From contig CAVSWT010000015.1 of assembly GCA_963731745.1 (NCBI GenBank), forward strand, positions 206,841-270,840: DNA of 64,000 nucleotides, read 5' to 3'. A program made the translations under genes and the position numbers. The notes beneath the pieces were generated by a model. The model did no database searches. It was given only the letters and a program-made list of their open reading frames with translations, and was not told the origin of the DNA. The stretch comes from CAVSWT01 sp963731745 (GTDB lineage Bacteria; Bacteroidota; Ignavibacteria; Ignavibacteriales; Ignavibacteriaceae). How positions within the stretch are numbered: the stretch's first letter is position 1; each line of letters opens with the position of its first letter. This document shows positions 35,087 to 44,709 of this stretch, in pieces.

Positions 35087-35509
35087 ATGGAACCAATGGT
35101 GTTATCCGACAAAAATCAGTTTCCTACCGAAGAAATAGTTTTTTCGCATATTGGGAAAACTAAAACATTGTGGATTTCAATCTTCGAATTTATCCACACA
35201 AATTATCCGGAAATTTCTGAAGAGTGGAGATATTATAACGACGGCAAAAGCTGGCTGCTGAAAGCAACAAAAAAATCTAAAACAATTTTCTGGCTTTCTG
35301 TAATTAAAAATACTTTCCGGATTACTTTTTATTTTACAGACAAAGGGGAAGAATTAATTAATAAAAGTTCTATCTCTGATGAGCTTAAAGAGAATTTTAA
35401 AGATGGGAAAAGATATAACAAGATTCGCGGCATAACCGTCGGCTTTAAAAATAAAAAAGATGTTAACTATGCAAAGGAATTGATCGGGATTAAACTTAGC
35501 ATTAAATAG
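35087..35509 (+). CDS. DUF3788-family protein
   Basis: 140 residues, soluble. The pattern FSHIGKTKTLWISIFEFIHTN, EEWRYYNDGKSWLLKATKKSKTIFWLSV, FRITFYFTDKGEELI and KYNKIRGITVGFKNKKDV-like blocks match the DUF3788 family of Firmicutes and Bacteroidota, which has no established function. GGGAG precedes the ATG. It follows the beta-lactamase gene by 56 bases on the same strand and may be co-transcribed, but nothing else links them. Confidence 0.8.
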   Translation: MEPMVLSDKNQFPTEEIVFSHIGKTKTLWISIFEFIHTNYPEISEEWRYYNDGKSWLLKATKKSKTIFWLSVIKNTFRITFYFTDKGEELINKSSISDELKENFKDGKRYNKIRGITVGFKNKKDVNYAKELIGIKLSIK

Positions 35510-35646
35510 TAATTAATTTTCAAAACTGACATTTTCATCCTTCCATTAATATTATTAAATTAAAAATATATTGAAACAGTAAACCCTGCTCAACTCCCGA
35601 TAACAATTATAGATTTAATTATTATAAATAATGAAGGGATAATGAT

Positions 35647-37629
35647 TTGAAATCCATTACCATATTAGCGGCTATTACTTTTAGTTTTTTACCATTTACC
35701 TTTTTTTCACAGGAATTTATTCAGGTTGCTTCCGATGAATGGCATTTTGAAACAGCCTCCTCACATCAAACTTTTATTCCTTTTGGTACTAATTATTATG
35801 ATCCTAACACTTACCATTCTGATCCATACGCTGCATATGATGTAATTGGAAAATTTGATTCGGCGCGAACCGACCGTCAGCTTGCAAAACTTGCTGGAAT
35901 TGGTGCCAACATTGTCCGTATTTTTTTGTCCCCGGTTGTTTTCGAACCACATATATTTCAATTAAATGAATCAAGCTTTAAAACATTGGATACATTGGTC
36001 GCCGTTATAAAGAAAAACAATCTTTATGTAATCTTTGATTTATTAAATACCTGGGAAGGAGAACCTACCTGGCAGAGTTGGGAATATTTTGCAGAAGATC
36101 AAACTTTGCGGGGATTTGAGTTTTTATTAAAAGCGTTTGGTGAACGATATGCGGATGAACCAACTATCTTTTCGTGGGACTTACAAAATGAACCAGCAGC
36201 GCGCGGGTCTGGTTCCGGTATAATGGGTGATCTATTTGGAGTATGGGTTCGCTTCAAATATGGCTCCGAATCCAATCTAACCAATGCCTGGGCTGATTAC
36301 CCGGTTTCGGGCGAATCGTGGCAGCAAATAAAACCACCAGCTTATGATGATTTTGTGAATCAAGAATCATATGGCAGTGTGCGTTTTTATGATTTCCAAC
36401 TTTTTCGGGAAGACATTGCTTACAATTGGGTTCGCCGTTTAACAGATGCTCTTAGAGTGAAAGATACTCATCATATGATAACAGTTGGACTGGATCAGCA
36501 TTCTGCTCCATTCAAACCTGATGGAACATTTTATAAACCTTATACAGCTTTTAATCCGCAAAAGCTTTCGCCGCTTTTAGATTATAGTTCAATACATGGC
36601 TATGATTGGTGGGGAGAATATGTGAATGAATTCATAGAAGGATTACTTCGTTATTCTTACACTGGCAAACCTGTTGTGCTGGAAGAATTTAGTTTAACTG
36701 AATTGAACAACTCTTTAAAATCAATTCAACGTTCCGGCTCAGGCTGGCTGCAGTGGACTGCATTTGCATCAAATGCAGATTGGTCGTCATGTCTTTTCGA
36801 TTCAAGTGAACAGATTACTTCGATTGGTACTGCATTTAAAAACATTGCTGACTCTGTAAAACAAAATATCTCGTCTCGCTTGGGCGATTCACAAATGATT
36901 GATATGGATTTAAATGATGTATTAGTTTCACGTTCGGCACAGGATTCTGTTTATCGCAAATATGTAAAAGCAGTTCATGATAGGAATAGTCCCGCAGGCT
37001 TCAATATTATTAATTATCAGCCGCCAAATTTTTTAAAATTAAAAATTCCTGCCGAAAATGAACAGGTTAAAATTGGTGAAAATTTTAACGTCCAATGGGT
37101 TATGATCAACTGGGATATTATTTATAAAACTACTCTAGATTTAAAGTTATCGAGAGATGCTGGAATGAGTTGGGAATTTATCAGTTCGAATGTAACGAAT
37201 ACCGGTTCATTCAGTTGGACTGTAAGCGGGCCTATAAGCGACTCATGTATAATTGCCGTTGTTGATCATAATGACAGTACTATATTCAGCAAGCATAACT
37301 TTAAAATTGATGCTGCCACAGAGGTTGAAAAATTTGATAAGAATATTCCATCTAATTATTCTCTCGAACAAAACTATCCGAATCCTTTTAACCCAACTAC
37401 AAAAATCAAATATTCAATTCCTTTTGTAGAGACACATCACGCTATAACTGTGCAGATAAAAGTGTACGACTTGCTTGGAAACGAAGTTGCAACCCTTGTT
37501 AATGAAAGAAAACAGCCTGGAAAATATGAGGTTGATTTTAATGCTAAAAAATTACCAAGTGGAGTTTATTTCTATAGATTAAAAGTTAGAGATTTTATAC
37601 AAACAAGGAAAATGATTTTATTGAGATAA
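35647..37629 (+). CDS. Secreted GH5-like glycoside hydrolase with T9SS C-terminal sorting domain
   Basis: 660 residues starting at a TTG preceded by GAAGGGA. Signal peptide SITILAAITFSFLPFTFFS, then a clan GH-A (beta/alpha)8 barrel: FIPFGTNYYDPN, a helix region with LAKLAGIGANIVRIFLSP, the acid/base Glu in SWDLQNEPA, and the nucleophile Glu in KPVVLEEFSL. These fit GH5/mannanase-like enzymes acting on plant or microbial polysaccharides, but the substrate is not proven. A linker beta domain follows, and the last about 85 residues are a type A T9SS signal: NYPNPFNPTTKIKYSIP, KVYDLLGNEVATLVNE, LPSGVYFYRLK, ending KMILLR. It is therefore exported through the outer membrane by the type IX system and anchored or released. 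Confidence 0.85.
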   Translation: MKSITILAAITFSFLPFTFFSQEFIQVASDEWHFETASSHQTFIPFGTNYYDPNTYHSDPYAAYDVIGKFDSARTDRQLAKLAGIGANIVRIFLSPVVFEPHIFQLNESSFKTLDTLVAVIKKNNLYVIFDLLNTWEGEPTWQSWEYFAEDQTLRGFEFLLKAFGERYADEPTIFSWDLQNEPAARGSGSGIMGDLFGVWVRFKYGSESNLTNAWADYPVSGESWQQIKPPAYDDFVNQESYGSVRFYDFQLFREDIAYNWVRRLTDALRVKDTHHMITVGLDQHSAPFKPDGTFYKPYTAFNPQKLSPLLDYSSIHGYDWWGEYVNEFIEGLLRYSYTGKPVVLEEFSLTELNNSLKSIQRSGSGWLQWTAFASNADWSSCLFDSSEQITSIGTAFKNIADSVKQNISSRLGDSQMIDMDLNDVLVSRSAQDSVYRKYVKAVHDRNSPAGFNIINYQPPNFLKLKIPAENEQVKIGENFNVQWVMINWDIIYKTTLDLKLSRDAGMSWEFISSNVTNTGSFSWTVSGPISDSCIIAVVDHNDSTIFSKHNFKIDAATEVEKFDKNIPSNYSLEQNYPNPFNPTTKIKYSIPFVETHHAITVQIKVYDLLGNEVATLVNERKQPGKYEVDFNAKKLPSGVYFYRLKVRDFIQTRKMILLR

Positions 37630-37660
37630 ATTTTGCTTCTATAAAGTTATTTAGCTCTAC

Positions 37661-37972
37661 ATGGGAATAAAAAACTTCTTACAAATAGTTGCAGCTATAT
37701 ATATTTGTGTAGTCTTGTTCTTTTGGGTATACTCTTTTTTTAAGGGGCTAAAGATAGTTAAATATTTAAAGCTAAATCACTCAGGCAAATGGAAAGAGTT
37801 AGACAAACCATATCCTAATTATTTAAATTCTGTGTCTGTACGTAAATGGAGAAAGTTAATTTCTCAAAAAGGATATCTTTTACTTAACGACAAAAATTTA
37901 AGTCAACTATGCGAAGCACAAAAAAAATTGGAAAGAAACACTGTAATTTTAACAGTAAGCTTTTTGGTTTAA
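37661..37972 (+). CDS. Small membrane protein, UspB-like layout
   Basis: 103 residues. One strong N-terminal membrane helix (IVAAIYICVVLFFWVYSFF) is followed by a soluble part with LKIVKYLKLNHSGKWKELD and YLNSVSVRKWRKLIS, and a final hydrophobic segment VILTVSFLV that stops abruptly. The layout (helix, cytoplasmic loop, start of second helix) recalls the small universal stress protein B family, but the C-terminal helix is shorter than expected. Not firmly recognised. It lies 31 bases after the glycosidase gene on the same strand; no ribosome binding site is visible. Confidence 0.45.
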   Translation: MGIKNFLQIVAAIYICVVLFFWVYSFFKGLKIVKYLKLNHSGKWKELDKPYPNYLNSVSVRKWRKLISQKGYLLLNDKNLSQLCEAQKKLERNTVILTVSFLV

Positions 37973-38124
37973 ACATTCCAACTAGTAAAAAATTTATTTT
38001 AAATATAACATCTTACAATAAAATGTTACTTCATTAAAATAGCCTATTTGTTCTATTGCCCGTCTCATTCTCTTTTTTGAAATTTCTACGCTTAAAAAAA
38101 ATATTAAAGTAAAAGGACCTACTT

Positions 38125-38946
38125 ATGAAAAAATTATTAGTTCTAATTCCAATATTATTTTTACTATTCGGTTTTTCACTTAGTCGGATAATGGACCAAA
38201 AGATGCAAGATGTTCTAAGCCAAATTCAATATTCTGATCAAAGTGCAAAATATATGATCTTCGATAATTGTAAAGGCCCATCATTTTATTATCCAAACCC
38301 AATGAAATTAAAAGCTCTTGCTTCAAATGAAAAGGCGGCAATGGTTTCTGTAGTTGGAGATTATGTAAAATCGTATGTTGCTTCTGATGAATTTTTACAG
38401 AGGTATAAGGAATTTAAAGAGCAGCAAAAACCAACGCCCCCGGAAAAGCCGCAGACAGCCAAAGAAATGAAGGAAGCACAGAAAGCATCCATAAAAGAGG
38501 GAATTGAGAATTTAAAAAAAACCAAAGCTGCTATGCCGAAAGATCAGCAGGCAACTTTTGATGAAACAATAAAATCATTTCAAGATCAATTAAAAGATCT
38601 TGATGATCCCAATAAATCCATTTACAATGATGATTTTGATAAAATGATGCAGCAAAGTTATCAGCAGCAAATGAGTGAATATAATACAAAAGTTGATGAA
38701 TGGAACAAGCAATATCCAGATAATCCAAAACCAATGATTAAAAAATGGCTTCAAGCATTTTTAGATGCATCAAAAGATATTGATTACACTGCAAAAACAA
38801 TTGACGGAGAATATGGGAAAAAATTATTCGCCAGCACCGTGTATGAAAGAAAGCCATATGAATGGAAACTATTCTACCGGGTTGGAAAAGAAACTGTAGA
38901 TGCAGGCAGAAAATATGCTGAAGCCTGGCTGAATGAATTGAAATAA
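38125..38946 (+). CDS. Secreted or lipid-anchored hypothetical protein with coiled-coil region
   Basis: 273 residues. An N-terminal hydrophobic segment (LLVLIPILFLLFGFSLS) acts as a signal or anchor. The mature part is rich in Lys, Glu and Gln, with a stretch of repeated heptad-like helices (EKPQTAKEMKEAQKASIKEG, ATFDETIKSFQDQLKDLDD, KMMQQSYQQQMSEYNTKVD) likely to form a coiled coil. The C-terminal part is more globular, with WKLFYRVGKETVDAGRKYAE. No enzymatic motif is seen and I do not recognise the family. AAAGGA precedes the ATG, which supports it as real. Probably periplasmic. Confidence 0.65.
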   Translation: MKKLLVLIPILFLLFGFSLSRIMDQKMQDVLSQIQYSDQSAKYMIFDNCKGPSFYYPNPMKLKALASNEKAAMVSVVGDYVKSYVASDEFLQRYKEFKEQQKPTPPEKPQTAKEMKEAQKASIKEGIENLKKTKAAMPKDQQATFDETIKSFQDQLKDLDDPNKSIYNDDFDKMMQQSYQQQMSEYNTKVDEWNKQYPDNPKPMIKKWLQAFLDASKDIDYTAKTIDGEYGKKLFASTVYERKPYEWKLFYRVGKETVDAGRKYAEAWLNELK

Positions 38947-38969
38947 ATTATTTTAACATAAATATTTTA

Positions 38970-39085
38970 GAGACTTTCTCAGAACAAGCATTCCAGGCTT
39001 GACCCGAAAGCTAAATTGTAATTTTGATGATTAACAAATGCTGAATCAAATTCAGCATGACAAACTGTTGTTTTGAGATAGTCTC
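38970..39085. repeat. MITE-like inverted-repeat element
   Basis: Terminal inverted repeats GAGACTTTCTCAGAACAA (38970-38987) and TTGTTTTGAGATAGTCTC (39068-39085) match at 16 of 18 positions. Inside lies a smaller hairpin, ATGCTGAA-TCAAA-TTCAGCAT (39038-39058). The 116-base element fills the gap between the convergent hypothetical gene and the NAT gene and has no coding capacity. Similar nested hairpins occur at 60.6-62.1 kb. Confidence 0.75.
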
Positions 39086-39090
39086 CTTTT

Positions 39091-39879
39091 TTAATCCTTC
39101 CTTGCATCCAATGGCTGAAGTTCGATTCCAAAATGTTTTTTTAGTAGAAAGTTAAATTCGATGTCTCCATCAAATTCAAGTTTAATTTTTGAACTATCCT
39201 CAGTAATTGTTAATGACTTATTGCTTAAGGTAACTCTGCCGGTTTCTGTTGCAATTGTACATAAAGTCCTTGTTCTAAAATGTGAAGTTGGACTGTCCTG
39301 TTGGAATGCACACATCTTCATATAACTTTCAAATTTTTGCGGAGCGGTTGAAAAACTATATTGAATTATCCATCGTCTTTCTTCTTTTCTTTGCAATTCA
39401 AATAAATCATTTCTTTTCTTAACAACCCTATATTCTCCGCTTACATCTTTAGCCTTTCCATTTGGCATTTCGATTGGGTTTCTGAAAGAATCGCCAAATC
39501 CGACATCAACCAGGAAATCTTTATCAAGTAATCCTTTTTTCAAATGGACCAGCAACGCCATATGATCAAACTCAGGGCCGAATTCTTTTTTTTGTTGATT
39601 ATAAACCCGCGCCGATAACATATCTACTTTAAAATCCAGCTTAGTAAGCAGCCAATAAAACAGTCCGTTCAATTCATAACAAAATCCCCCGCGTTTAGTT
39701 GGAATTATTTTGTTATAAATTTTGAATAAGTTTAATTCTATTTTTGCTCTTTCAGGAATATCGAGATCTTCAAAGGGAATTGAGAGTAAATGTCGATTTT
39801 GAAGTTCGGTTAAAAATTTTAGAGTCGGCTTCTTTCTTTCGATAATTCCGATTCGATGTAAATATGACTTTGGATTCAT
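39091..39879 (-). CDS. Arylamine N-acetyltransferase
   Basis: 262 residues. Transfers acetyl groups from acetyl-CoA to arylamines or arylhydrazines through a Cys-His-Asp triad. The triad is visible: Cys67 in TKRGGFCYELNGLFYWLL, His106 in EFDHMALLV and Asp125 in LVDVGFGDSF. The N-terminal PFEDLDI segment is also family-typical. Full length for the family. The natural substrate is unknown; the family includes acyltransferases of secondary metabolism, but no such cluster is present. The MITE-like element ends 6 bases downstream of its stop. Confidence 0.9.
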   Translation of the reverse strand: MNPKSYLHRIGIIERKKPTLKFLTELQNRHLLSIPFEDLDIPERAKIELNLFKIYNKIIPTKRGGFCYELNGLFYWLLTKLDFKVDMLSARVYNQQKKEFGPEFDHMALLVHLKKGLLDKDFLVDVGFGDSFRNPIEMPNGKAKDVSGEYRVVKKRNDLFELQRKEERRWIIQYSFSTAPQKFESYMKMCAFQQDSPTSHFRTRTLCTIATETGRVTLSNKSLTITEDSSKIKLEFDGDIEFNFLLKKHFGIELQPLDARKD

Positions 39880-40096
39880 GTATAAAAATTTATTGTGGGG
39901 AATTATGATAAGAATAATATTTAAATTTTGGCATAAATACTACATATTAATTGTAACAATTCCGTGAACAAATTTTGCTTTGTTTGTGATGAATATTTTT
40001 TATTAATTGTATAAAGTTGTAACGGAAAAAGTTATCTCATTAACATATAAACACGGGTTCTTTGAGAAACCGGTTTTATAAAAAACAAGATTTGAT

Positions 40097-40645
40097 ATGA
40101 AACGAATCACATTTATAGCATTAGCTTTTGTATTTTTAATTAGCTGTCAAAAGATTGCTCAGACTAATAACAAAAATGGAAATAATATGAACAACACAAA
40201 GCCGAATAACCCTTATTACTCAAGAACGGATACTTCAAAATTAGATTTGCCTGACTCCGAATGGAAAAAAATTCTTCCGCATGATATGTATGAAGTAGCA
40301 AGGAAAAAAGCTACGGAACGAGCTTATACTGGAAAATATTGGGATGATACTAAAACCGGGACTTATTATTGTGCGGCTTGCGGAAATGCGCTTTTTAAAT
40401 CTGATTCGTGGTTTGCAAGCGGCTGCGGATGGCCAAGCTTTTTTGAACCGATTAGAAAAAACAGTGTTATTTATGAACATGATTCCTCATACGGAATGGA
40501 TAGAACAGAAGTTATGTGTGGAAGATGCGGCGCTCATCTCGGGCATGTTTTTGATGACGGCCCGCCGCCGACCGGGAAAAGATTTTGTATGAATTCTATC
40601 GTTTTAGATTTTGAACCTGATCAAAAAGCGGAAACAAAAAAGTAA
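40097..40645 (+). CDS. msrB: Peptide-methionine (R)-S-oxide reductase, lipoprotein form
   Basis: 182 residues. Repairs oxidised methionine (R-sulfoxide) in proteins. A lipoprotein signal with lipobox (ALAFVFLISC) places it in the envelope, unlike the usual cytoplasmic form. The four zinc cysteines are in YYCAACGNALF and MCGRCGAHLGHVFDDGP. ASGCGWPSFFEP is the substrate region, and the catalytic Cys is in GKRFCMNSIVLDF. No MsrA domain is fused. Envelope MsrB proteins usually need a thioredoxin-like donor across the membrane; none is adjacent. Confidence 0.93.
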   Translation: MKRITFIALAFVFLISCQKIAQTNNKNGNNMNNTKPNNPYYSRTDTSKLDLPDSEWKKILPHDMYEVARKKATERAYTGKYWDDTKTGTYYCAACGNALFKSDSWFASGCGWPSFFEPIRKNSVIYEHDSSYGMDRTEVMCGRCGAHLGHVFDDGPPPTGKRFCMNSIVLDFEPDQKAETKK

Positions 40646-40647
40646 AA

Positions 40648-41199
40648 TTAGTTTTTAATTAATTTTTTTACTTGAACTGCTTGATTGAAATGGCGTTTTT
40701 CATGGGCAATTAAAATATCAAAAGTTTTATCTATCCGGTAAAATATATTTTTGTTTGCCGGTGAAGATAAAATTTTATTCTGCTGAATTAATTCTTTACA
40801 GTCATCAATTTCATCTTTTAATCTTTTCTGTTCATTTGAAAATTCACTCAAGATATTTGTATCGATATTTCCAGTCTCAGGCTGCCACACGGGAAAAGTT
40901 TTCGTTTTTCTTTTATATTCAGGCGAAACTGTTTTTAAAATTAAATTTCCAAAAACATCCGCTAAGAAACTTAATTTTGCCATAACCGGTAATTTATAAT
41001 TATTCGATTTTAGCTGTTCAAATATTGGATAATAAGATTTATTCGTGACTATCAAATGCTCAATAATTTGGGCAACACTCCATGTGTCTGGATTAGGTTT
41101 CCAGTTTAATTCTTTTTTATCAAGAATCTGGAATTCATCATTAAAGCTTTTTGTTATGCTATCAATAGAATCCTTCCATTGCTGTACGTGTTCGCTCAT
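40648..41199 (-). CDS. DinB-family protein
   Basis: 183 residues, four-helix bundle. The metal-binding histidines of the DinB/YfiT superfamily are visible as SVAQIIEHLIVTNKSYY (first His) and, at the end, DILIAHEKRHFNQAVQVKKL (second and third His), with WKPNPDTWS preceding the first. Members include thiol-dependent transferases (bacillithiol or mycothiol dependent) and damage-induced proteins; the specific role is not evident here. Convergent with msrB, with only 2 bases between the stops. Confidence 0.82.
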   Translation of the reverse strand: MSEHVQQWKDSIDSITKSFNDEFQILDKKELNWKPNPDTWSVAQIIEHLIVTNKSYYPIFEQLKSNNYKLPVMAKLSFLADVFGNLILKTVSPEYKRKTKTFPVWQPETGNIDTNILSEFSNEQKRLKDEIDDCKELIQQNKILSSPANKNIFYRIDKTFDILIAHEKRHFNQAVQVKKLIKN

Positions 41200-41302
41200 A
41201 TATTTCTCGATTAGATTGAAATTATTTATTTGAAAGGCAGATTAGAAAAAAACATTTAGTTTTTTAAAGGATCTAAAATATAAATTATTAATTTGAGGTC
41301 AA

Positions 41303-44300
41303 TCAATTTTGCATAGCTTCGGAGGATTTTAATTCCACTCCAAATAATTCAATCACTTCCTTACAGAACGCAATTAAGAACTCAAATATTTTTTCAGGAG
41401 TTTCAAAACTATTTGTTATTACAAGTTTCATCGTTTCTTTCTGCTGATTAAATTTAACTTGGTTTTTGTATTCATCCATTATAAAGCGCATCAACTCAAC
41501 AAATTTATATTTATAGTAATCTTCTTTTTCTCCCCTGGGAAGAATTAAAAATATATTTTTTCTTTGAATTATAACCCGTTCAAATAAAGCATAAGAAGCA
41601 TTGTATTTTAATTTAGCTGTGGAAATTAATCGATCAACTAAAACCGGCAGAGGGCCAAATCTGTCAAGCATTTCTTCTTTTAGCTCATCCAGTTCTTCCA
41701 AAGTTTTAATTGAATAAAGTGAAGTATAAAAATTTAGTCTGTCCATTTGTTCGGGCATATAAGTTTCCGGAATTCCAATTTCAAAATAAGTATCGATTGT
41801 CGGTTCGGTTCTTTCTTCGTGTTTCGGTAATGACTTAAATACTTCCTTAAATTCCTGGTACTTTAGTTCTTCCACAGCTTCATTAATCATCTTTACATAA
41901 AGATCAAAACCAACATCATTTATAAACCCCGTTTGTTCCGTTCCCAATAAATTTCCAGCCCCTCTAATTTCCAGATCACGCATTGAGATATTAAAGCCCG
42001 CACCAACATCTGTAAATTCTTCAATTGCCTGCAATCTTCGTAAAGCCTTTTTAGTAATTCCGCTTAATGAAGGAACAATAAAATATGCATATGCTTGCCG
42101 GTTTGATCTACCAACTCTTCCGCGCAATTGGTGAAGCTCTGCGAGACCAAAGCGATCTGCGCGGTTTACAATAATTGTATTTACATTAGGAATATCAATT
42201 CCTGATTCAATAATTTTTGTGGAAAGAAGCACATCAAATTTTCTATTTAGAAATCCGTGAATTACATTTTCGAGCTGAGCTGGTTTCATTTGTCCATGTG
42301 CAATTGCAACTCTAATATCCGGGATATACTTATTTATATACGCTGCAAGTTTATCAATTGAGTGAACACGGTCATGAACAAAATATACTTGTCCGTTTCT
42401 TTTTAGTTCATTCAAAATCCATTCTTTTATTTTGAACATATCAAATGTAGAAACAGTTGTATAAATCGGCTGCCTGTTTGGCGGTGGAGTTGCAATGATT
42501 GAAAGGTCTCTGGCGCCAAGAAGAGATAAATTTAATGTGCGTGGAATTGGTGTTGCAGTTAAAGTTAAAGTATCAACATTCAATTTTATTGAACGTAATT
42601 TTTCTTTTGCCATTACACCAAAGCGGTGCTCTTCATCTATAATTAATATTCCTAGATCTCTAAATTTTATATCTTTTGAAATAAGACGATGTGTTCCTAT
42701 CACCACATCAACTTTTCCTTCAGCTAAATCTTTAACGATTTCATTTTGTTCTTTCTTTGTTTGGAAGCGTGATAGCGCAGCAACTTTAACCGGGAATTGT
42801 GTCAACCGATCTTTAAAAGTATTATAATGCTGTTCAGCTAAAATTGTAGTTGGAACCAGAACTGCCGCCTGTTTTCCTTCCTGCACTGCTTTGAACGCAG
42901 CACGAACAGCAACTTCTGTTTTTCCAAAACCAACATCTCCGCAGACAAGCCTATCCATCGGGTTTTCGGCCTGCATATCTTCTTTAACTTCTTCTGTAAC
43001 TTTTTCCTGGTCTGGAGTATCTTCATATTGAAAAGATGCTTCAAGCTCTTTTTGCCAAACCGTATCGCTGCCGAAAGCAAAGCCCTTGGTTGCTTTACGT
43101 TTCGCGTAGAGCTCGATTAATTCACGGGCTGCTTCTTTTATTTTCTTTTTGGTTTTATGCTTTGTGTTAACCCAATCCGAAGAACCAAGAGTTGAAAGTG
43201 TCGGTGATAAATTTTCATTGGAAGAATATTTTTTTACAAGAGTTAGATAATTTAAATTTACATAAACCACTCCCCCTTCACTGTATAAAATCTTCATTGA
43301 TTCTTGATTACTCTCACCAATTTTTATGGTTTCTAGTCCTACATACTTCCCTATTCCATAATCTTCATGGACTACAAAATCACCTTTTTTAATTGAAGCA
43401 AATGCTTTGGATTTTGATCGCTTATATTTTTTATTAGACGATAATTTTGTGCGGTATGGTTTGTTAAAAATTTGGTAATCGGATAAGACAAGAATTTTTT
43501 CTTCTTTATGAAGAAATCCTTTTTTAATAGGAAGAGTTTCTAATCTAATTTTGCCTTCCTCAATCAGTATTGAAAGCTCTTCTTTAAATTCCGATAACAA
43601 ATCATGAAGTCTTACAGTTTGAAGTTCATTTTCTGAAGTAATTATTATTTCATAATTTTTTTCGGCGTGTTCTTTTAAAGTATTGGATAGAACATCATAA
43701 TTTCCATTGATTGTCGGCACTTCAGAAAATCCGAGATTTATTCTTTCATTTTCTGTTGATAGTTCTTCTTCGATTATCCAGCGGGTATTTTCCTTTTCTA
43801 ATAATGATCGATAGTTCTTTCTCTCGGCAAGGTCTTTTTGAATAGTTTCTTCGACTTGTTCTATTGGTTCCGGGAATTCTTCATCTTCATTTTCACGAAC
43901 AATTTGTTTTATTTCTTCAGCGCCTATGCTTGAAATTAACGAATCATCATTTGAATTAAATACATTTATTTTTTCTTCATTTAAATTTTCTAATTCAAAG
44001 GTAGATGCGAGAATAATTGGGGTATTTAAGTATTCAAAAATATCGGTGAAATTTTTTGATGCTTTATTATCAAAAGCCCCCGCAAGAGTTGCAGTATCAA
44101 CAATTTCTATTGAACGCTGGCTCTCAGGATCGAAGTAACGAATTGATTCTAAAAAATCTCCATCAAACTCTAAACGAACTGGATTTCTTTCGCTGTACGA
44201 CCAAAAATCTATTATTGAACCGCGCTGAGAATAGTAGCCGGGTGCTTCAACAAATTTATCTTTTTGATAGGTTAGTAAATTTAAATATTCAATTAAATCA

Positions 44301-44704
44301 TCATAAACTAAATCTCCCCCGACCTGAATATTTGTAGTCTTTTGCTCTATTTGATCTTTGGTGGGGAATTCATAATTCAATATATCGTAGCTTGAAATAA
44401 TTATAAATTTTTTTCTTTTAGAAATTTCTGTAAGCTTTTCTTGAATTGATTCTGGTGTAAATTCAGTGAAAGCAATCGTCTTTTTATTTAAACCGATTAA
44501 ATTTAGTTCAACATTTAACTCTGCTGCCAATTGTAAATCTGGAAGAAGTATAAAGATTTGATTTTCAGATTTTGATAAATGATTTATAAAAAAACTTTTA
44601 GCAGCCCCATAAAGAGGCGAGATATGGATATTTTTTTGCGAATGAACCCCTTGGAATTGCGCAGCTAAATCTTGAAATATTTTTAAATCAATAAAATTCT
44701 TCAT
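41303..44704 (-). CDS. mfd: Transcription-repair coupling factor
   Basis: 1133 residues. Removes stalled RNA polymerase from lesions and recruits UvrA to the transcribed strand. In order: an N-terminal UvrB-homology module (about 1-330, with YYSQRGSIIDFWSYSERNPVRLEFDGD), the CarD-like RNA polymerase interaction domain (KGDFVVHEDYGIGKYVGLE), a RecG-like helicase core with VCGDVGFGKTEVAVRAAFKA (Walker A), LIIDEEHRFG (DEEH box), TLTATPIPRTL, GLAELHQLRGRVGRSNRQAYAY, and the TRCF C-terminal domain. Length and order are normal. It lies just downstream of a PAP2 gene with 5 bases between them, so it may be part of the murQ-PAP2 transcript. Confidence 0.97.
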   Translation of the reverse strand: MKNFIDLKIFQDLAAQFQGVHSQKNIHISPLYGAAKSFFINHLSKSENQIFILLPDLQLAAELNVELNLIGLNKKTIAFTEFTPESIQEKLTEISKRKKFIIISSYDILNYEFPTKDQIEQKTTNIQVGGDLVYDDLIEYLNLLTYQKDKFVEAPGYYSQRGSIIDFWSYSERNPVRLEFDGDFLESIRYFDPESQRSIEIVDTATLAGAFDNKASKNFTDIFEYLNTPIILASTFELENLNEEKINVFNSNDDSLISSIGAEEIKQIVRENEDEEFPEPIEQVEETIQKDLAERKNYRSLLEKENTRWIIEEELSTENERINLGFSEVPTINGNYDVLSNTLKEHAEKNYEIIITSENELQTVRLHDLLSEFKEELSILIEEGKIRLETLPIKKGFLHKEEKILVLSDYQIFNKPYRTKLSSNKKYKRSKSKAFASIKKGDFVVHEDYGIGKYVGLETIKIGESNQESMKILYSEGGVVYVNLNYLTLVKKYSSNENLSPTLSTLGSSDWVNTKHKTKKKIKEAARELIELYAKRKATKGFAFGSDTVWQKELEASFQYEDTPDQEKVTEEVKEDMQAENPMDRLVCGDVGFGKTEVAVRAAFKAVQEGKQAAVLVPTTILAEQHYNTFKDRLTQFPVKVAALSRFQTKKEQNEIVKDLAEGKVDVVIGTHRLISKDIKFRDLGILIIDEEHRFGVMAKEKLRSIKLNVDTLTLTATPIPRTLNLSLLGARDLSIIATPPPNRQPIYTTVSTFDMFKIKEWILNELKRNGQVYFVHDRVHSIDKLAAYINKYIPDIRVAIAHGQMKPAQLENVIHGFLNRKFDVLLSTKIIESGIDIPNVNTIIVNRADRFGLAELHQLRGRVGRSNRQAYAYFIVPSLSGITKKALRRLQAIEEFTDVGAGFNISMRDLEIRGAGNLLGTEQTGFINDVGFDLYVKMINEAVEELKYQEFKEVFKSLPKHEERTEPTIDTYFEIGIPETYMPEQMDRLNFYTSLYSIKTLEELDELKEEMLDRFGPLPVLVDRLISTAKLKYNASYALFERVIIQRKNIFLILPRGEKEDYYKYKFVELMRFIMDEYKNQVKFNQQKETMKLVITNSFETPEKIFEFLIAFCKEVIELFGVELKSSEAMQN

Positions 44705-44709
44705 CGTAT

